From the NCBI GenBank assembly GCA_902168105.1, contig CABHOY010000034.1, positions 17,034 through 81,033 of the forward strand: a stretch of 64,000 nt of DNA, in the 5' to 3' direction. The stretch is from an uncultured Flavihumibacter sp. GTDB taxonomy: Bacteria; Bacteroidota; Bacteroidia; Chitinophagales; Chitinophagaceae. This document shows positions 15,038-26,700 of this stretch, in pieces (positions within the stretch are counted from its first letter, which is position 1; the number at the start of each line of letters is the position of its first letter). Both the position numbers and the translations under genes were made by a program. The notes below the pieces were generated by a model, which saw nothing but the letters and a program-made list of their open reading frames with translations, did no database searches and was not told the DNA's origin.

Positions 15038-17008
15038 TTGTACATCTTCCGTAATAAGAACGTACTCATCTACCTCATGATAGTCCTTTCCGGGTACTTT
15101 GCCCGGTCAGGAATGCTATATGCCCAGAAAACGACTGTCGGTCAATTGCAGGCTGCTGCTGCTCAAACCACGGACAGCGCCCGATATGTAGATCTGATGA
15201 ACCAGCTGGCAGGATGGTTCCAGCACCGGCAGCTGGATAGTTGTTTCCTATACCTGTGTAAGGCACGGGAAACTGCCCAAAGGAAAGGGTATACCAGGGG
15301 AGAGGCAGCTGCTTACCGCGGACTGGGAAGTTATTACGCTTACCGTGACAACAGCTATCTTTCTTTCCGCTTTTACATAGACGCCCTGAACCTGTATAGG
15401 GAGTTGGGTGATAGCGCAGGTATTTGCCAAACCAGCATGCACCTGGGGGTATATTACCAGTATGAAAAGCAATACCAGGAAGCAGGCGAATATATGAAGC
15501 ATGCTATGGACCTGGGTCGGCGACTGAAAAATGACACCATCCTCATGGCGCTGCAGGCCAATTATTATTTTATGTACGTCAGCGATCTGCGTGCTGAACG
15601 CAGTAGTGACCTGGTAGATAAAAAAAGGGCCTACCGGGCACTGGACGCCGCACGGCATATGGCTACCAGGGCCGGTGATGAACGACTATTGCTTTACACT
15701 GGTATGCTGCAGGCACAGGAGCTCATATATGGCAAAATTGCAGCAACGGAAGGTCTTACTAAACTTATTGACCTGGTAGAAGACGCTGAAAGGAAGGGAT
15801 ATATCTATCATGCCATGTACGGCTCATCGCACCTGGCTTATAATAAGGCACATAGTCACCAGGCCGATTCCCTGATCTTCCAGCGGCAAATGGTAAGGCT
15901 GGCGTTGCAGGGCGGTTACCGGGAACTGGCGCTGCCGGTCGTGTCAAAGCTATATGCCTGGTACGACAGTCATAATCAGAGTGATTCCGCCCAGTTATAT
16001 GGTACTATCATGCTGGATATCCTGGAAAAAGAGGAGCAAAGCAAGACACAGGGAGAGCTGGACTATATAGACTATTATATGCAGGAAAAGAAGCTGCGTG
16101 CCTTACAGTTGCAACACGACTACCAGCAGCAGCTTCTTGATAAGAAAGCTATGGAAAGCCGCAACAGATACGCAATTATTATTTTTCTGACTGTGATGCT
16201 TGTCCTGACGGTATTATTACTGACCGATGTAAATCGTTCTCACCGCCGCTCCCGCCTGAATGCCAGCCAACTGGGAGAGAAGAACCGGGAGATCAGCGAA
16301 AAGAATGCATTACTGCGCACAAATGACGACTTTAAGAATAAGCTCATCTCCCTTATTGCACATGACTTCCGGGTTCCGCTGAACCATATCATTGATATTA
16401 CAGACCTGCTGAAAGACCAGTCCCTGACATATGAAGAGGCGACGACCCTCTTCCGGAAGCTGGAAACAAAGTCCCAGCATACCCTGCATATTTTTGATAG
16501 CATCCTGCGCTGGATCAGGTCACAGCTGAGCGGCTTTGTTTACACGCCAGTCGTTTGCATACCGGCTACTATGATCCAGGAGGCATTAGAGATCCTCAGA
16601 GATAATTGTACCGAGAAACAGCTGAAGATATACCTGGATATTCCGGAAGGATTGAAGCTGCTGGCTGACAGGGAAATGTTGCAGTTTGTACACCGGAACC
16701 TCCTGCATAACGCTGTGAAATTTAGTCCGCCGGAAGGGACATTGCATATTACAGCTATCGTGAAAGAAGGCCATGCCACTATTTCCATCAGCGATGAAGG
16801 GAAAGGGGTGGACCCCGAAATGCTGCTTAATTTATTCGAATACCGCAACAAGGAAAAAGACCGTGGCAGGACAAACGGTGGCGCAGGGCTGGCGCTCATC
16901 ATCTGTAAGGACTTTATGGATAAGATGGACGGTACTATTCAGGCTGTGAATAATCCAGAGAATGGAAGCACATTCTCTTACACATTGCCACTTGCAAAAG
17001 AAGCATGA
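15038..17008 (+). CDS. TPR-containing sensor histidine kinase
   Basis: A 656-residue inner-membrane kinase. After a signal sequence (cleavage near MLYAQ) come about 330 residues of TPR-like helices in the periplasm, a coiled region with DYYMQEKKLRALQLQ, one transmembrane segment near residues 380-398 (AIIIFLTVMLVLTVLLL), a HisKA domain with H-box LIAHDFRVPLNHII (phosphoacceptor His442), and an HATPase domain with N box LLHNAVKFS (Asn558), G1 DEGKGVD and G2 GGAGLALI. No response regulator gene is adjacent. Start is TTG 15038, which gives a basic n-region; ATG 15077 is an alternative with a poorer signal. It heads a tandem pair with a degenerate paralogue. Confidence 0.85.
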   Translation: MYIFRNKNVLIYLMIVLSGYFARSGMLYAQKTTVGQLQAAAAQTTDSARYVDLMNQLAGWFQHRQLDSCFLYLCKARETAQRKGYTRGEAAAYRGLGSYYAYRDNSYLSFRFYIDALNLYRELGDSAGICQTSMHLGVYYQYEKQYQEAGEYMKHAMDLGRRLKNDTILMALQANYYFMYVSDLRAERSSDLVDKKRAYRALDAARHMATRAGDERLLLYTGMLQAQELIYGKIAATEGLTKLIDLVEDAERKGYIYHAMYGSSHLAYNKAHSHQADSLIFQRQMVRLALQGGYRELALPVVSKLYAWYDSHNQSDSAQLYGTIMLDILEKEEQSKTQGELDYIDYYMQEKKLRALQLQHDYQQQLLDKKAMESRNRYAIIIFLTVMLVLTVLLLTDVNRSHRRSRLNASQLGEKNREISEKNALLRTNDDFKNKLISLIAHDFRVPLNHIIDITDLLKDQSLTYEEATTLFRKLETKSQHTLHIFDSILRWIRSQLSGFVYTPVVCIPATMIQEALEILRDNCTEKQLKIYLDIPEGLKLLADREMLQFVHRNLLHNAVKFSPPEGTLHITAIVKEGHATISISDEGKGVDPEMLLNLFEYRNKEKDRGRTNGGAGLALIICKDFMDKMDGTIQAVNNPENGSTFSYTLPLAKEA

Positions 17009-17018
17009 CGAACAAATA

Positions 17019-18893
17019 GTGAAAAGAAGATGGATACATATTATACTCTTCATGATTGCGGGCCTGCTGGCCGGCAGGTCGCTCCATGCGCAGGATAACG
17101 TGATCCGCCAGTTGCGGGCCAGCCTGTTGGAACAACAGGATAGTGCCGGCTACACCAATGTATTGAACCAATTGGGCATGCAATACCACCTGAGTAATAC
17201 GGACAGTTGCTTCTGGTACGGGGTAAAAGCCAGGGATATCGCTTCCAGGCATGGCGATAAAAAAGGAATGGCTGGCGCCCTGAATAACCTGAGTATTTTT
17301 TATGCACTGAAAGCCAATACGGAACAAGCTATCGAGTACAGCTTCAAGGCCTTGCTACTGTACCGGGAACTGGATGACCAGCCTAACATCTGCCAGGTAC
17401 TTATGAACCTCAGTGTGTTCCATCTTTACAATGGTATGAGACCGGAAGCAAACCAGTATCTGCATCAGGCCATGGAGCTGGGAAAAACATTGACGCAGGA
17501 TTCCATTTACAGCCTGGTGCTGATCAATTATGCCATCCGTTTTGAGGGAGACAGTACCCGTAAAGATTCTGTGAGATGGGCATTAGAAAGATCAAACGAT
17601 ATCATCCGTAAATATCCCGGCAGCAGGGAAGCATATTACATACAGGCATTGGAAGCAGATGAATGGATGAAGGAAGGAGAAGGGGCCCGGGCCGTTCAGA
17701 AGATCAACGAGCTGGCAGATAAAGCGCTGAAGGAAGGACTGGTCGTAGTGGCGATAGACATGCTGGAACATATTGATGTATATAGGCAAAACGGTTATCC
17801 GGCCAATGCTGTACCAGCCAAGGAAAAAGCATTTGCAATAGGCAACCGGGCGGGTTATCTGAACCTGATGTTACCTACGGTCGCCAGCCTGTACCGTCAC
17901 TATGCAGCAGGCAACAATGAAGCAAAGAAAGCTTACTATGGCAGCGCTCTGTGGAAACTTGTGAGAAAGCGGCTGGAATTGAAATCCAGTAACCACATGA
18001 ACTACCTTGATTACTTCTTGAAAGAGCAGGAACTGAATGAATGGGAGTTGAGCAACAAGGTACAAGAGCAGAAGATCAACAAAGCCAATATGAAGCGTAA
18101 GAGCCGTCAGCAGCTGATCGGGTTTATGGTGGGAGTGTTATTGCTGATGGCTGGTTTCACGTATGCCCGTTACCGGTCTTACAAGCAGTTACGCCGTCAG
18201 GAACGCCTGTTGAGAGAAATGAATGACGCGATCTCTGAAAAGAACCAGCAGCTGAATATCCATGATGATTTCAAAAACAAACTCATAGCTATTCTGGCGC
18301 GGGATTTCCGGGAGCCGTTGAATAATATCATCCGGGTATCTGTTATGTTCAGGAATAAGGATATGGATCAGGTTTCTATGCAGCAGGTCATTGACGAAGC
18401 GGTGATCTCTTCCCGGAAAACCCTGATCATTTTTGATAATATCCTGCGCTGGATCAAAGCGCAGCTTTCAGGTTTTGTGTATAGTCCGGCTCCCTGCGAT
18501 CTGTCTTTACTTTTTAAAGATGCTATGCATCATATTGATCACCGGCAGATAATGCTGGATATACCTCCGGGCCTTTACCTGGCGGGCGATCAGGAAATGT
18601 TATTGTTCATTAATCGCAGTTTGTTGCATTGTGCTGTAACGCTTTCAGATGGTAGCGGGCAAATACGGGTAAGGGCAATAGAGGAGGACCTGGTGAAGGT
18701 GGAGATAATGCTTACGGCAGGATCATTTACGCCGCAAATGGCTGCTCATTTATTTGAATACAGAAGGGGAGATGATATGTCGGTAACGCTGGTGATCTGT
18801 AAGGACTTCATGGATAAAATGGGAGGACATATCAGTGCAGAAGTAGAGGGAGTGCAACTGAGGCTGGGGTATAGTTTGCCTTCATTCAACTGA
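17019..18893 (+). CDS. TPR histidine kinase paralogue with degenerate catalytic sites (pseudokinase)
   Basis: A 624-residue paralogue of the preceding gene with the same architecture: signal peptide (ending SLHAQ), periplasmic TPR-like helices, a transmembrane segment (LIGFMVGVLLLMAGFTY) near residue 370, then a kinase-like region. The phosphoacceptor His is Arg428 (ILARDFREPLNNII), the N-box Asn is Cys538 (LLHCAVTLS), and the G1 and G2 ATP-lid motifs cannot be found, although the linker IFDNILRWIKAQLSGFVYSP and the end ICKDFMDKMGG are well conserved. It should neither bind ATP nor autophosphorylate. I chose GTG 17019, 11 bp after the kinase stop, because it yields a clean signal peptide; ATG 16962 would overlap the kinase by 47 bp. 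Confidence 0.82.
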   Translation: MKRRWIHIILFMIAGLLAGRSLHAQDNVIRQLRASLLEQQDSAGYTNVLNQLGMQYHLSNTDSCFWYGVKARDIASRHGDKKGMAGALNNLSIFYALKANTEQAIEYSFKALLLYRELDDQPNICQVLMNLSVFHLYNGMRPEANQYLHQAMELGKTLTQDSIYSLVLINYAIRFEGDSTRKDSVRWALERSNDIIRKYPGSREAYYIQALEADEWMKEGEGARAVQKINELADKALKEGLVVVAIDMLEHIDVYRQNGYPANAVPAKEKAFAIGNRAGYLNLMLPTVASLYRHYAAGNNEAKKAYYGSALWKLVRKRLELKSSNHMNYLDYFLKEQELNEWELSNKVQEQKINKANMKRKSRQQLIGFMVGVLLLMAGFTYARYRSYKQLRRQERLLREMNDAISEKNQQLNIHDDFKNKLIAILARDFREPLNNIIRVSVMFRNKDMDQVSMQQVIDEAVISSRKTLIIFDNILRWIKAQLSGFVYSPAPCDLSLLFKDAMHHIDHRQIMLDIPPGLYLAGDQEMLLFINRSLLHCAVTLSDGSGQIRVRAIEEDLVKVEIMLTAGSFTPQMAAHLFEYRRGDDMSVTLVICKDFMDKMGGHISAEVEGVQLRLGYSLPSFN

Positions 18894-18898
18894 TATAG

Positions 18899-18948
18899 AG
18901 GAATTAAGGATCGGAACGGAGTTTAGTACGTCCGGATCCCTAATTCCT
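18899..18948. repeat. Heptad-type inverted repeat between the pseudokinase and fabH
   Basis: AGGAATTAAGGATC (18899-18912) pairs with GATCCCTAATTCCT (18935-18948), one wobble. Units of seven can be read in the left arm (AGGAATT AAGGATC GGAACGG). It lies between convergent genes. Confidence 0.7.
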
Positions 18949-18957
18949 GACTATAAA

Positions 18958-19956
18958 TTATTTCGGATCGTAGGCCCACCTCAGATAGCTGGCGCCCCAG
19001 GTAAATCCGCCACCAAAGGCAGCCAGTACCAGGTTGTCGCCTTTCTTCAGTTGCTTTTCGTAATCCCACAGGCAAAGTGGCAACGTACCGGCAGTAGTGT
19101 TACCATATCGCTGAATGTTCATCATTACTTTATCTTCCGGCAGACCCATACGGGCGGCGGTAGCATCGATGATACGCTTGTTTGCCTGGTGAGGTACCAG
19201 CCAGGAGATATCGTCGGCAGTCAGGTGGTTACGCTGCATGATGTCGTGTGCCGCATCAGCCATGTTGGCTACAGCGTATTTGAACACCATTTTACCTTCC
19301 TGGTATACGTAATGTTCCCTGTTGGTCACACTTTCAATGCTGGCAGGCTGTGCGGACCCACCGGCTTTCATGTGAAGGTACTCACGGCCATGACCATCGC
19401 TTTTCAGGATGCTGTCAATTACGCCCAGGCCTTCTGTATTAGGTTCCAGTAACACTCCTGCGCCACCATCACCGAAGATGATACAGGTAGTACGGTCGGT
19501 ATAGTCAATGATAGAGCTCATTTTGTCAGCTCCGATCACCATTACTTTTTTATAGCGGCCGCTTTCAATGAAACGTGCACCAGTGTCCAGCGCATACAGG
19601 AAGCCTGAACAGGCAGCACTGATATCAAAGCCAAAGGCGTTTTTAGCACCTATTTTATCAGTTACAATATTGGCAGTAGCCGGGAACACCATATCAGGTG
19701 TAACTGTGGCCACGATCAGCAGGTCGATCTCTTCCGGGCTGATCCCTCTTTTACGGCATATTTCCTGGGCTACCGGTACACATAACTCAGAAGTTCCTTT
19801 ACGTTCTCCCTTCAGTATCCTTCTTTCTGTAATCCCCGTACGGGTAACGATCCATTCGTCTGTTGTATCTACCAGTGTTTCCAGTTCCTTGTTAGTGAGC
19901 ACGTAGTCAGGTACATAACCACCTACCGCTGTAATAGCGGCCGTTATTTTGTTCAT
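18958..19956 (-). CDS. fabH: Beta-ketoacyl-ACP synthase III
   Basis: A 332-residue FabH, which starts fatty acid synthesis by condensing acyl-CoA with malonyl-ACP. The Cys-His-Asn triad is clear: Cys in [14 protein letters not shown] near residue 114, His in [11 protein letters not shown] near 252, and Asn in [14 protein letters not shown] near 282. The opening [19 protein letters not shown] and the [10 protein letters not shown] segment are family typical. It lies alone in this window; the usual plsX-rpmF partners are not adjacent. Confidence 0.96.
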   Translation of the reverse strand: MNKITAAITAVGGYVPDYVLTNKELETLVDTTDEWIVTRTGITERRILKGERKGTSELCVPVAQEICRKRGISPEEIDLLIVATVTPDMVFPATANIVTDKIGAKNAFGFDISAACSGFLYALDTGARFIESGRYKKVMVIGADKMSSIIDYTDRTTCIIFGDGGAGVLLEPNTEGLGVIDSILKSDGHGREYLHMKAGGSAQPASIESVTNREHYVYQEGKMVFKYAVANMADAAHDIMQRNHLTADDISWLVPHQANKRIIDATAARMGLPEDKVMMNIQRYGNTTAGTLPLCLWDYEKQLKKGDNLVLAAFGGGFTWGASYLRWAYDPK

Positions 19957-20056
19957 ATTAATAAAATAGATGTTTTAAACGAGGCGTAAAAATACATAAG
20001 AATTTGTAAATGTAAGTATAAGGTTACTTACTGCCCTGTTCTTGCTAAATTTTTAC

Positions 20057-20064
20057 TAGGTTTG
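20057..20064 (+). promoter_or_regulatory. -7 box of ruvA
   Basis: TAGGTTTG matches TAnnTTTG exactly, 29 bp before the ruvA ATG. A TTG at 20042-20044 is 12 bp upstream, short of the usual spacing. Confidence 0.5.
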
Positions 20065-20093
20065 CCAAACATTAGAAACCTTTATCTTCCTGT

Positions 20094-20681
20094 ATGATTG
20101 CTTACCTCAACGGAAAACTGTCCTATAAATCCCCGGCTATGGTGCATATTGATGTTCAAGGGGTTGGATACGAAGTGCAGATCAGTCTTAATACCTATTC
20201 CCGCATACAGGGATTGGAAAGCTGCAAACTGCTGGCTTACCTGCATATAAAGGAGGATGCACATACGCTTTATGGCTTTTTTGACGAAGCAGAACGTCAG
20301 ATGTTCCTCTTACTGATAGGTGTATCAGGAATAGGGGCCAATACCGCCCGGATGATGTTATCTTCCCTGCAACCTGAAGATATTCAACGGGCTATCGCTA
20401 TGGAGAATGAAAAAATGCTCGAAAGTATAAAAGGGATCGGCGCTAAAACGGCAAAACGGGTAATTCTGGAATTAAAAGATAAAATCAGTAAACAGAAAGA
20501 TACCGGTCACCAAATATCTGTAACACCAAACAATACAATTCAGGAAGATGCGTTAAATGCATTAGTCACATTAGGAATAGCCAGAAACGTGGCCGAACAG
20601 GCTATTAATAAAGTGCTAAAAGCTGAACCACTATTGCAAGACCTCGAGGCGCTCATTAAAAAGTCGCTGAAAGGTCTATAA
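20094..20681 (+). CDS. ruvA: Holliday junction branch migration protein RuvA
   Basis: A 195-residue RuvA, the DNA-binding partner of the RuvB helicase in Holliday junction migration. Domain I opens MIAYLNGKLSYKSPAMVHID; domain II holds two helix-hairpin-helix motifs, LIGVSGIGANTARMML near residue 77 and IKGIGAKTAKRVILELKDK near 112; domain III (about 150-195) is the RuvB-binding helix bundle with EDALNALVTLGIARNVAEQA. The length is normal. It precedes sprA by 38 bp, and both may share the ruvA promoter. Confidence 0.96.
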   Translation: MIAYLNGKLSYKSPAMVHIDVQGVGYEVQISLNTYSRIQGLESCKLLAYLHIKEDAHTLYGFFDEAERQMFLLLIGVSGIGANTARMMLSSLQPEDIQRAIAMENEKMLESIKGIGAKTAKRVILELKDKISKQKDTGHQISVTPNNTIQEDALNALVTLGIARNVAEQAINKVLKAEPLLQDLEALIKKSLKGL

Positions 20682-20719
20682 ATATTTATTACCCTGACCT
20701 CTATAAAAACCTATTTCTC

Positions 20720-23700
20720 TTGTCAAGAAAGACATATTATGGTGCTATTGCAGTAATAGGAGTTGTTTCTTTGTTTATTTTTGATACTGCGGCAAGGAAT
20801 CGTTCGGGTTATTCTAACAACTATACTAAGAAATACTGGCAACCAAACATCATCGCACCGGCGGCATTAGATACCGTTAAAAAGGATACGCTGAAGTTTC
20901 CGATAAAAGACCGTTACGGTACCAGTATTACAGATCCTGTCAAGAATCAGATTGATTTAAAAGATCCTGCAGGTTTATCCCGTACTGTTGATTATGATCC
21001 CGTCACCAGGCAATATACAGTAACAGAAAAGATAGGCGACCACTACTACCGCAATCCAACATATCTCAGCTTCGACGAATTTTATAAACTTCAGTCTGCT
21101 AAGAGTGAGGAGGATTACTGGCGTAAAAGGGCCAGCACCCTCGGATCGCTGAACCAGAAAGGGGACGGACCCGAATTGTACAAAGGCAGCAAGCTGTTTG
21201 ACAGGATCTTCGGTGGTAATAAAGTAGATATCAAGCCCCAGGGTAGCCTGGAACTGACCTTCGGTTATGAAGGCCAGAACATCAAGAACCCCGTGCTCAC
21301 AGAACAGGCCCGTAGAACGGGAGGTTTCGCTTTTGATATGAATATCAATATGAACCTGACCGGTAAGATAGGGGACAAGCTGAAACTGATCACAAACTAT
21401 AATACACAGTCGACTTTCGACTTTGAGAACCAGATCAAACTGGAATATACCGGCTACGACGACGAGATCATCAAGAAGATAGAGGCCGGTAACGTGAGCT
21501 TCCCATTGCGTAGCTCCCTCATTTCCGGGGTACAATCCCTTTTCGGTATCAAAACCCAGCTGCAGTTCGGCCGCCTGACCGTAACCTCGGTGCTGTCTAA
21601 CCAGAAGTCGCAGAAACAGAACCTGTTGATCAAAGGTGGCACCCAGGTACAGGATTTCACGTTGAGGGCAGACGAGTATGAAGACAACCGCCACTTCCTG
21701 ATGGGGCAGTTCTTTCGTGATACCTTCAATAATGCCGTTAGCAACCTGCCGATCATCAAGTCATTGGCCTACGTGAACAGAATAGAGGTTTGGGTGACCA
21801 ATAAAACAGGGGCTACCACCAATGCGAGAGATATCGTGGGTCTGATGGACCTCGGTGAGTACCGCCCTTTTAATACGTCTATCAATGTATTATCTAATTC
21901 CAGGCTTACGGACAATAAGTTGAATGATCTCTATACCAAGATCATTTCGGACCCGATGAGCCGTTATACGGGAACGGTCGTCAGTCGTTTACAGAGTTTG
22001 GGCTTACAGGCCGTCCAGGAATACGAAAAGACTTTCGCCCGAAAACTGGACTCCACGGAATATACTATTAACAGGCAGTTAGGCTTCATCTCGCTCAATC
22101 AACAATTGCAGGCGGATGAAGTTTTGGCCGTTGCATACCAGTACACATATAACGGCCGTGTTTATCAGGTGGGTGAATTCTCACAGGATATTCCGCCAGA
22201 TCAGAATAACAGTGCTAATCAGCGTATCCTGTTCCTGAAATTGCTGAAAGCCACATCCGCCCGTCCGAACCTGCCTATCTGGGACCTAATGATGAAGAAC
22301 ATCTATTCAACAGGTGCTTACCAGATCAACAGGGCGGACTTTAAACTGGACGTGTATTATAAAGATCCGGGCACCGATTCCCGGGCGCCAAGTGATAAAC
22401 GTTACATACCGGATGCTCAGGGAGTATGGGAAGGAGCACCGCTCATCTCCATTCTGAACCTGGACAGGCTGAATAATCAGAATGACCCGCAGCCGGATGG
22501 TGTGTTTGACTATGTTGAAGGGTATACCATTAATTCCCAGACGGGGCGTATCATGTTCCCGCAACTGGAACCATTTTCCCAGGGTATCCAGAAAGCCTTC
22601 GGGGGCGATGCCGCCCTGGAACGGCAGTACCTGTACCGTGTACTATATGACTCCATTAAGGTGGTGGCCCAGCAGTTTCCGCAGCTGAACCGCTATATCC
22701 TGAAAGGATCTTATAAATCCAGTAACTCGTCCGAGATCCAGCTGGGAGGTTATAATATCCCTCCGGGATCTGTAACGGTAACCGCCGGCGGACAGCAACT
22801 GCGTGAGAATGTCGACTTTATCATCGACTATAACCTGGGCCGTATCAAGATCATCAATGCTGGTATCCTGAACTCGGGCGTGGCCATTAATGTGCAGTTT
22901 GAAAACAATGCAGCCTTTGGTACACAGGTAAGGAACTACTTCGGTACCCGCTTTGACTATGTGGTGAATGATAAACTGACCCTGGGTTCTACGATCGCCA
23001 GGATGAGTGAAAGGCCTTACTACCAGAAAGTGAACTATGGGGAAGACCCTATCAAGAACACCGTGGTAGGCTTTGACGCGAACTATAATTCAGAGTGGAA
23101 AGGACTGACCCGTTTCCTGAACAAACTCCCTAATTACCAGAGTAATACTCCTTCCAATATCATGTTCACCGGTGAGGTGGCTAAGTTGTTCCCCGGACAT
23201 AGCAAGCTGGTAAACGCAGCAGGCAGTGGTCAGGGACAGATCTTCATAGACGATTTCGAAGGTTCCCAGAGCGGTTATGACCTGAAATTCCCGGCTACAG
23301 CCTGGGCATTGGCTTCTACTCCAAAAGATGCAAGTGATAGCGCAGGAAATATACTTTTCCCGGAAGCCGACAGGAATGACAATCTTAGCTATGGATCTCA
23401 GAGGGCAAGACTGGCCTGGTATATTATCGAGCCTACCCTTCAGATCCCTAAATCACCGGCATTACCTGATGGTATTACCACCGAGGAACAGTCCGATCCA
23501 CGTGTACGTTTGGTATATCAGAAAGAGGTATTTGCCAATCGTTCTACCGATTTCGGCCAGAGCCAGTTAAGTACGCTTGACCTGGCCTATTATCCGGAAG
23601 AAAGAGGTCCGTACAATTTTGTTACCAGCCCGGATAGCATTAACAGAGATGGAAAGCTTGCACATCCGGAAAAGAAATGGGGAGGTATTATGCGTTCGAT

Positions 23701-26700
23701 CGACAACAGTGACTTCGAAACGCAGAACGTAGAGTTTATCGAATTCTGGATTCAGGACCCTTTCCTCGGAAATAATGCCAACAGCACAGGTGGTCAATTG
23801 TACTTTAACCTGGGTAACGTATCTGAAGATATCCTGAAAGATTCCCGTAAGTTCTTCGAGAACGGGTTACCAAATCCGACCACAGAACTGAACAAAACAG
23901 ATTCTTCCCGATGGGGCCGTATTCCAAAGTTCCAGCAGCAGATCACTCAGGCATTTGATAATGACCCGGAGATCAGAGGTTACCAGGACGTGGGATATGA
24001 CGGTTTGCAAAGTGGTGATGAGCAAAGTTTCCGCAGAGCATATCTGGAACAACTCCGGGCAAATTTCGGAGCTACTTCCCGTGTTTACGATCAGGCATTG
24101 AAAGATCCGTCTGCTGATGACTACAGGCACTACAGGGATTATACAAATACCCCCATCCTGCAGCGTTATAAGCTTTTCAGTAACTCGGAAGGCAACTCTC
24201 CGGTTTCACAAAATACTACTTACTCTTCTGCAGCTACCAACATCCCTGAATCGGAAGACCTGAACAGGGATAACACGCTGAACGAAACAGAAGAATACTT
24301 CCAGTACCGTGTGAACCTGAGACCTAACATGACAGTAGGTACTAATTATATTGTGGATAAGATACCTGCAGAAGTAGTCCTGGCAAACGGACAGAAAACA
24401 ATAGAAAACTGGTACCAGTTCAAAGTGCCGGTAAGCCAGTTCAATAAGAAAGTGGGAAGTATCCCTGACTTCAAGTCCATCCGTTTCATGCGTATGTTCC
24501 TGACCGGCTTCCAGGATTCTGTGGTTGTTCGTTTCGCTAAGCTGCAACTGGTACGTAACCAATGGCGTCAGTATAACTATAAACTGCAGCCAGGTGATCC
24601 TATTCCGAATGACGAAACAACTACTTTCAATACTTCCGCTGTAAATATCGAAGAGAACTCCTCCCGCAAGCCTATCCCTTACGTGCTGCCTCCAGGAGTT
24701 GTACGTCAGAATACAGTGAGCACCAACAGTACCGTGCTACAGCTGAATGAACAGTCAATGTCCATCCAGGTGTGTGACCTGGCAGACGGAGATACACGCG
24801 GTGTATCCAAGAACCTGAATATGGACCTGCGCCAGTATAAACGTATCCAGATGTATCTGCATGCGGAACCTTCCAAGGATCCAAACGGTCTGAAAAACGG
24901 GGACCTGCGCGCGATCATCCGTATGGGTAGCGACTTTGTTGAGAACTATTACGAATACCAGATACCGCTGAAGATCACAAACTGGGGTGGTCCTCACACG
25001 CCTTCAGATATCTGGCCTGAGATCAACGATATGGACCTGCTGATGAGCAACCTGACACAGTTGAAACAGGAGCGTAACCAGTGTGATAACTGTACACCGC
25101 AACAACCATATACCAAGCAGGATGAAAAGGGTAACTATATGAGCGTAATTGGTAACCCGAACCTGGGCGATGTAAGAAGTATCATGTTAGGTGTGACCAA
25201 TCCTAAAGATGATGGTATACCTAAATGCGGTGAGGTATGGTTCAATGAGCTACGCCTTTCAGGACTTGATGAGAAAGGTGGTTATGCAGGTATGGGCCGT
25301 GTGGATGTACAGCTTGCCGATCTGGGTACCGTGAGTGTATCCGGTAACATGCATACAGCAGGTTTCGGTAACCTTGACCAGCGTGTGAATGAACGCTTCC
25401 GCGATAACTATCTGCAATATGACGCCGCCGCTAACCTCGACCTGGGTAAACTGCTGCCTAAAAAAGTCAGTTTGTCCATTCCTGTTTACGCCGGTTATTC
25501 ACAGGCTGTCAGCAGACCGGAATACGACCCTTATGACCTGGACATCAAACTGAAGGATAAGTTAAGAATGGCGCGGAGTGATTACGAACGTGATTCCATC
25601 CGCAAGGCGGCAGAAGATTTCACCGCTATTAAGAGTCTCAACTTCACCAATGTGCGCCGCCTGAACCTGAATAGAAAAAGGAATCGCCTTTGGGATATTG
25701 AAAACTTTGATATCAGCTATTCATTTACGCAGAGTACCAGCCATAACCCGATCATTGAAAGTGATGAACTGACAAAACATCGTGGAGGTCTGGGATATAC
25801 CTTCACCGGTCAAAGTAAGTTCATTACGCCGTTCAAGAAGTTATTCAAAAGCAAAACGCCGTGGCTGGACCTGATCCGCGACTTTAACTTTAACTATATA
25901 CCATCGCTCATCAGCTTTAGGGTAGATGTGACCCGCCAGTTCGGCGCTACACGTATCCGCAATGTGGGAGGAGATGGTACTTATAAATTACCGGAGACTT
26001 ACAACAAGTACTTCACATTTGACAGGTATTATGGTTTGAAATGGGATCTGTCGCGCAGCCTGACCATTGATTTCAATGCCGTGAACAATGCACGTATTGA
26101 CGAGCCGGCGGGCCGTCTGAATTCTAAAGAGAAGAAAGACAGTTTATGGAACAATTTCTTCAAACTGGGAAGGACGACCAATTACTATCATACGGCAAAT
26201 ATTACCTACACGCTGCCGACCAGCAAGCTGCCATTGCTTAGCTGGACGAGCATCGCCATCGGGTATTCGACAGACTACCGCTGGACGGGTGCTTCGCTCC
26301 TTGCAAAATATCTGGGTAATGCCATCGAGAACTCCAACCAGAAAACAATGATGGCGGAATTCAAGTTCTCAGAGTTGTATAGTAAATCGGCATTCCTGCG
26401 GGCCATTACCGGAGTACAGGTGAAAAAGAAACCGCAGCCGAATAATAATAACAGACCGGGAACGCCTGGCCAGAATAAACAGCCACCGGCGAAACAGGAC
26501 AACACGCCGGAAATATCACCGATCCTGAAAGCGGTGATGAAGCCGTTGCTGTCTCTCAAACGTATCAGTCTTGATTATTCTGAAAATGGCGGTACACGCT
26601 TACCAGGTTATATAGACAGCACCAGGATACTGGGTATGAACTGGGCCAGCTGGGCGCCAGGAGTACCATTCGTGTTCGGTAAACAACCTGATAAAGCATG

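Noticed and set aside
20975..21694. 239-codon open frame on the minus strand inside sprA
   Set aside because: It lies wholly antisense to sprA, follows its codon pattern and has no family features; a shadow frame.
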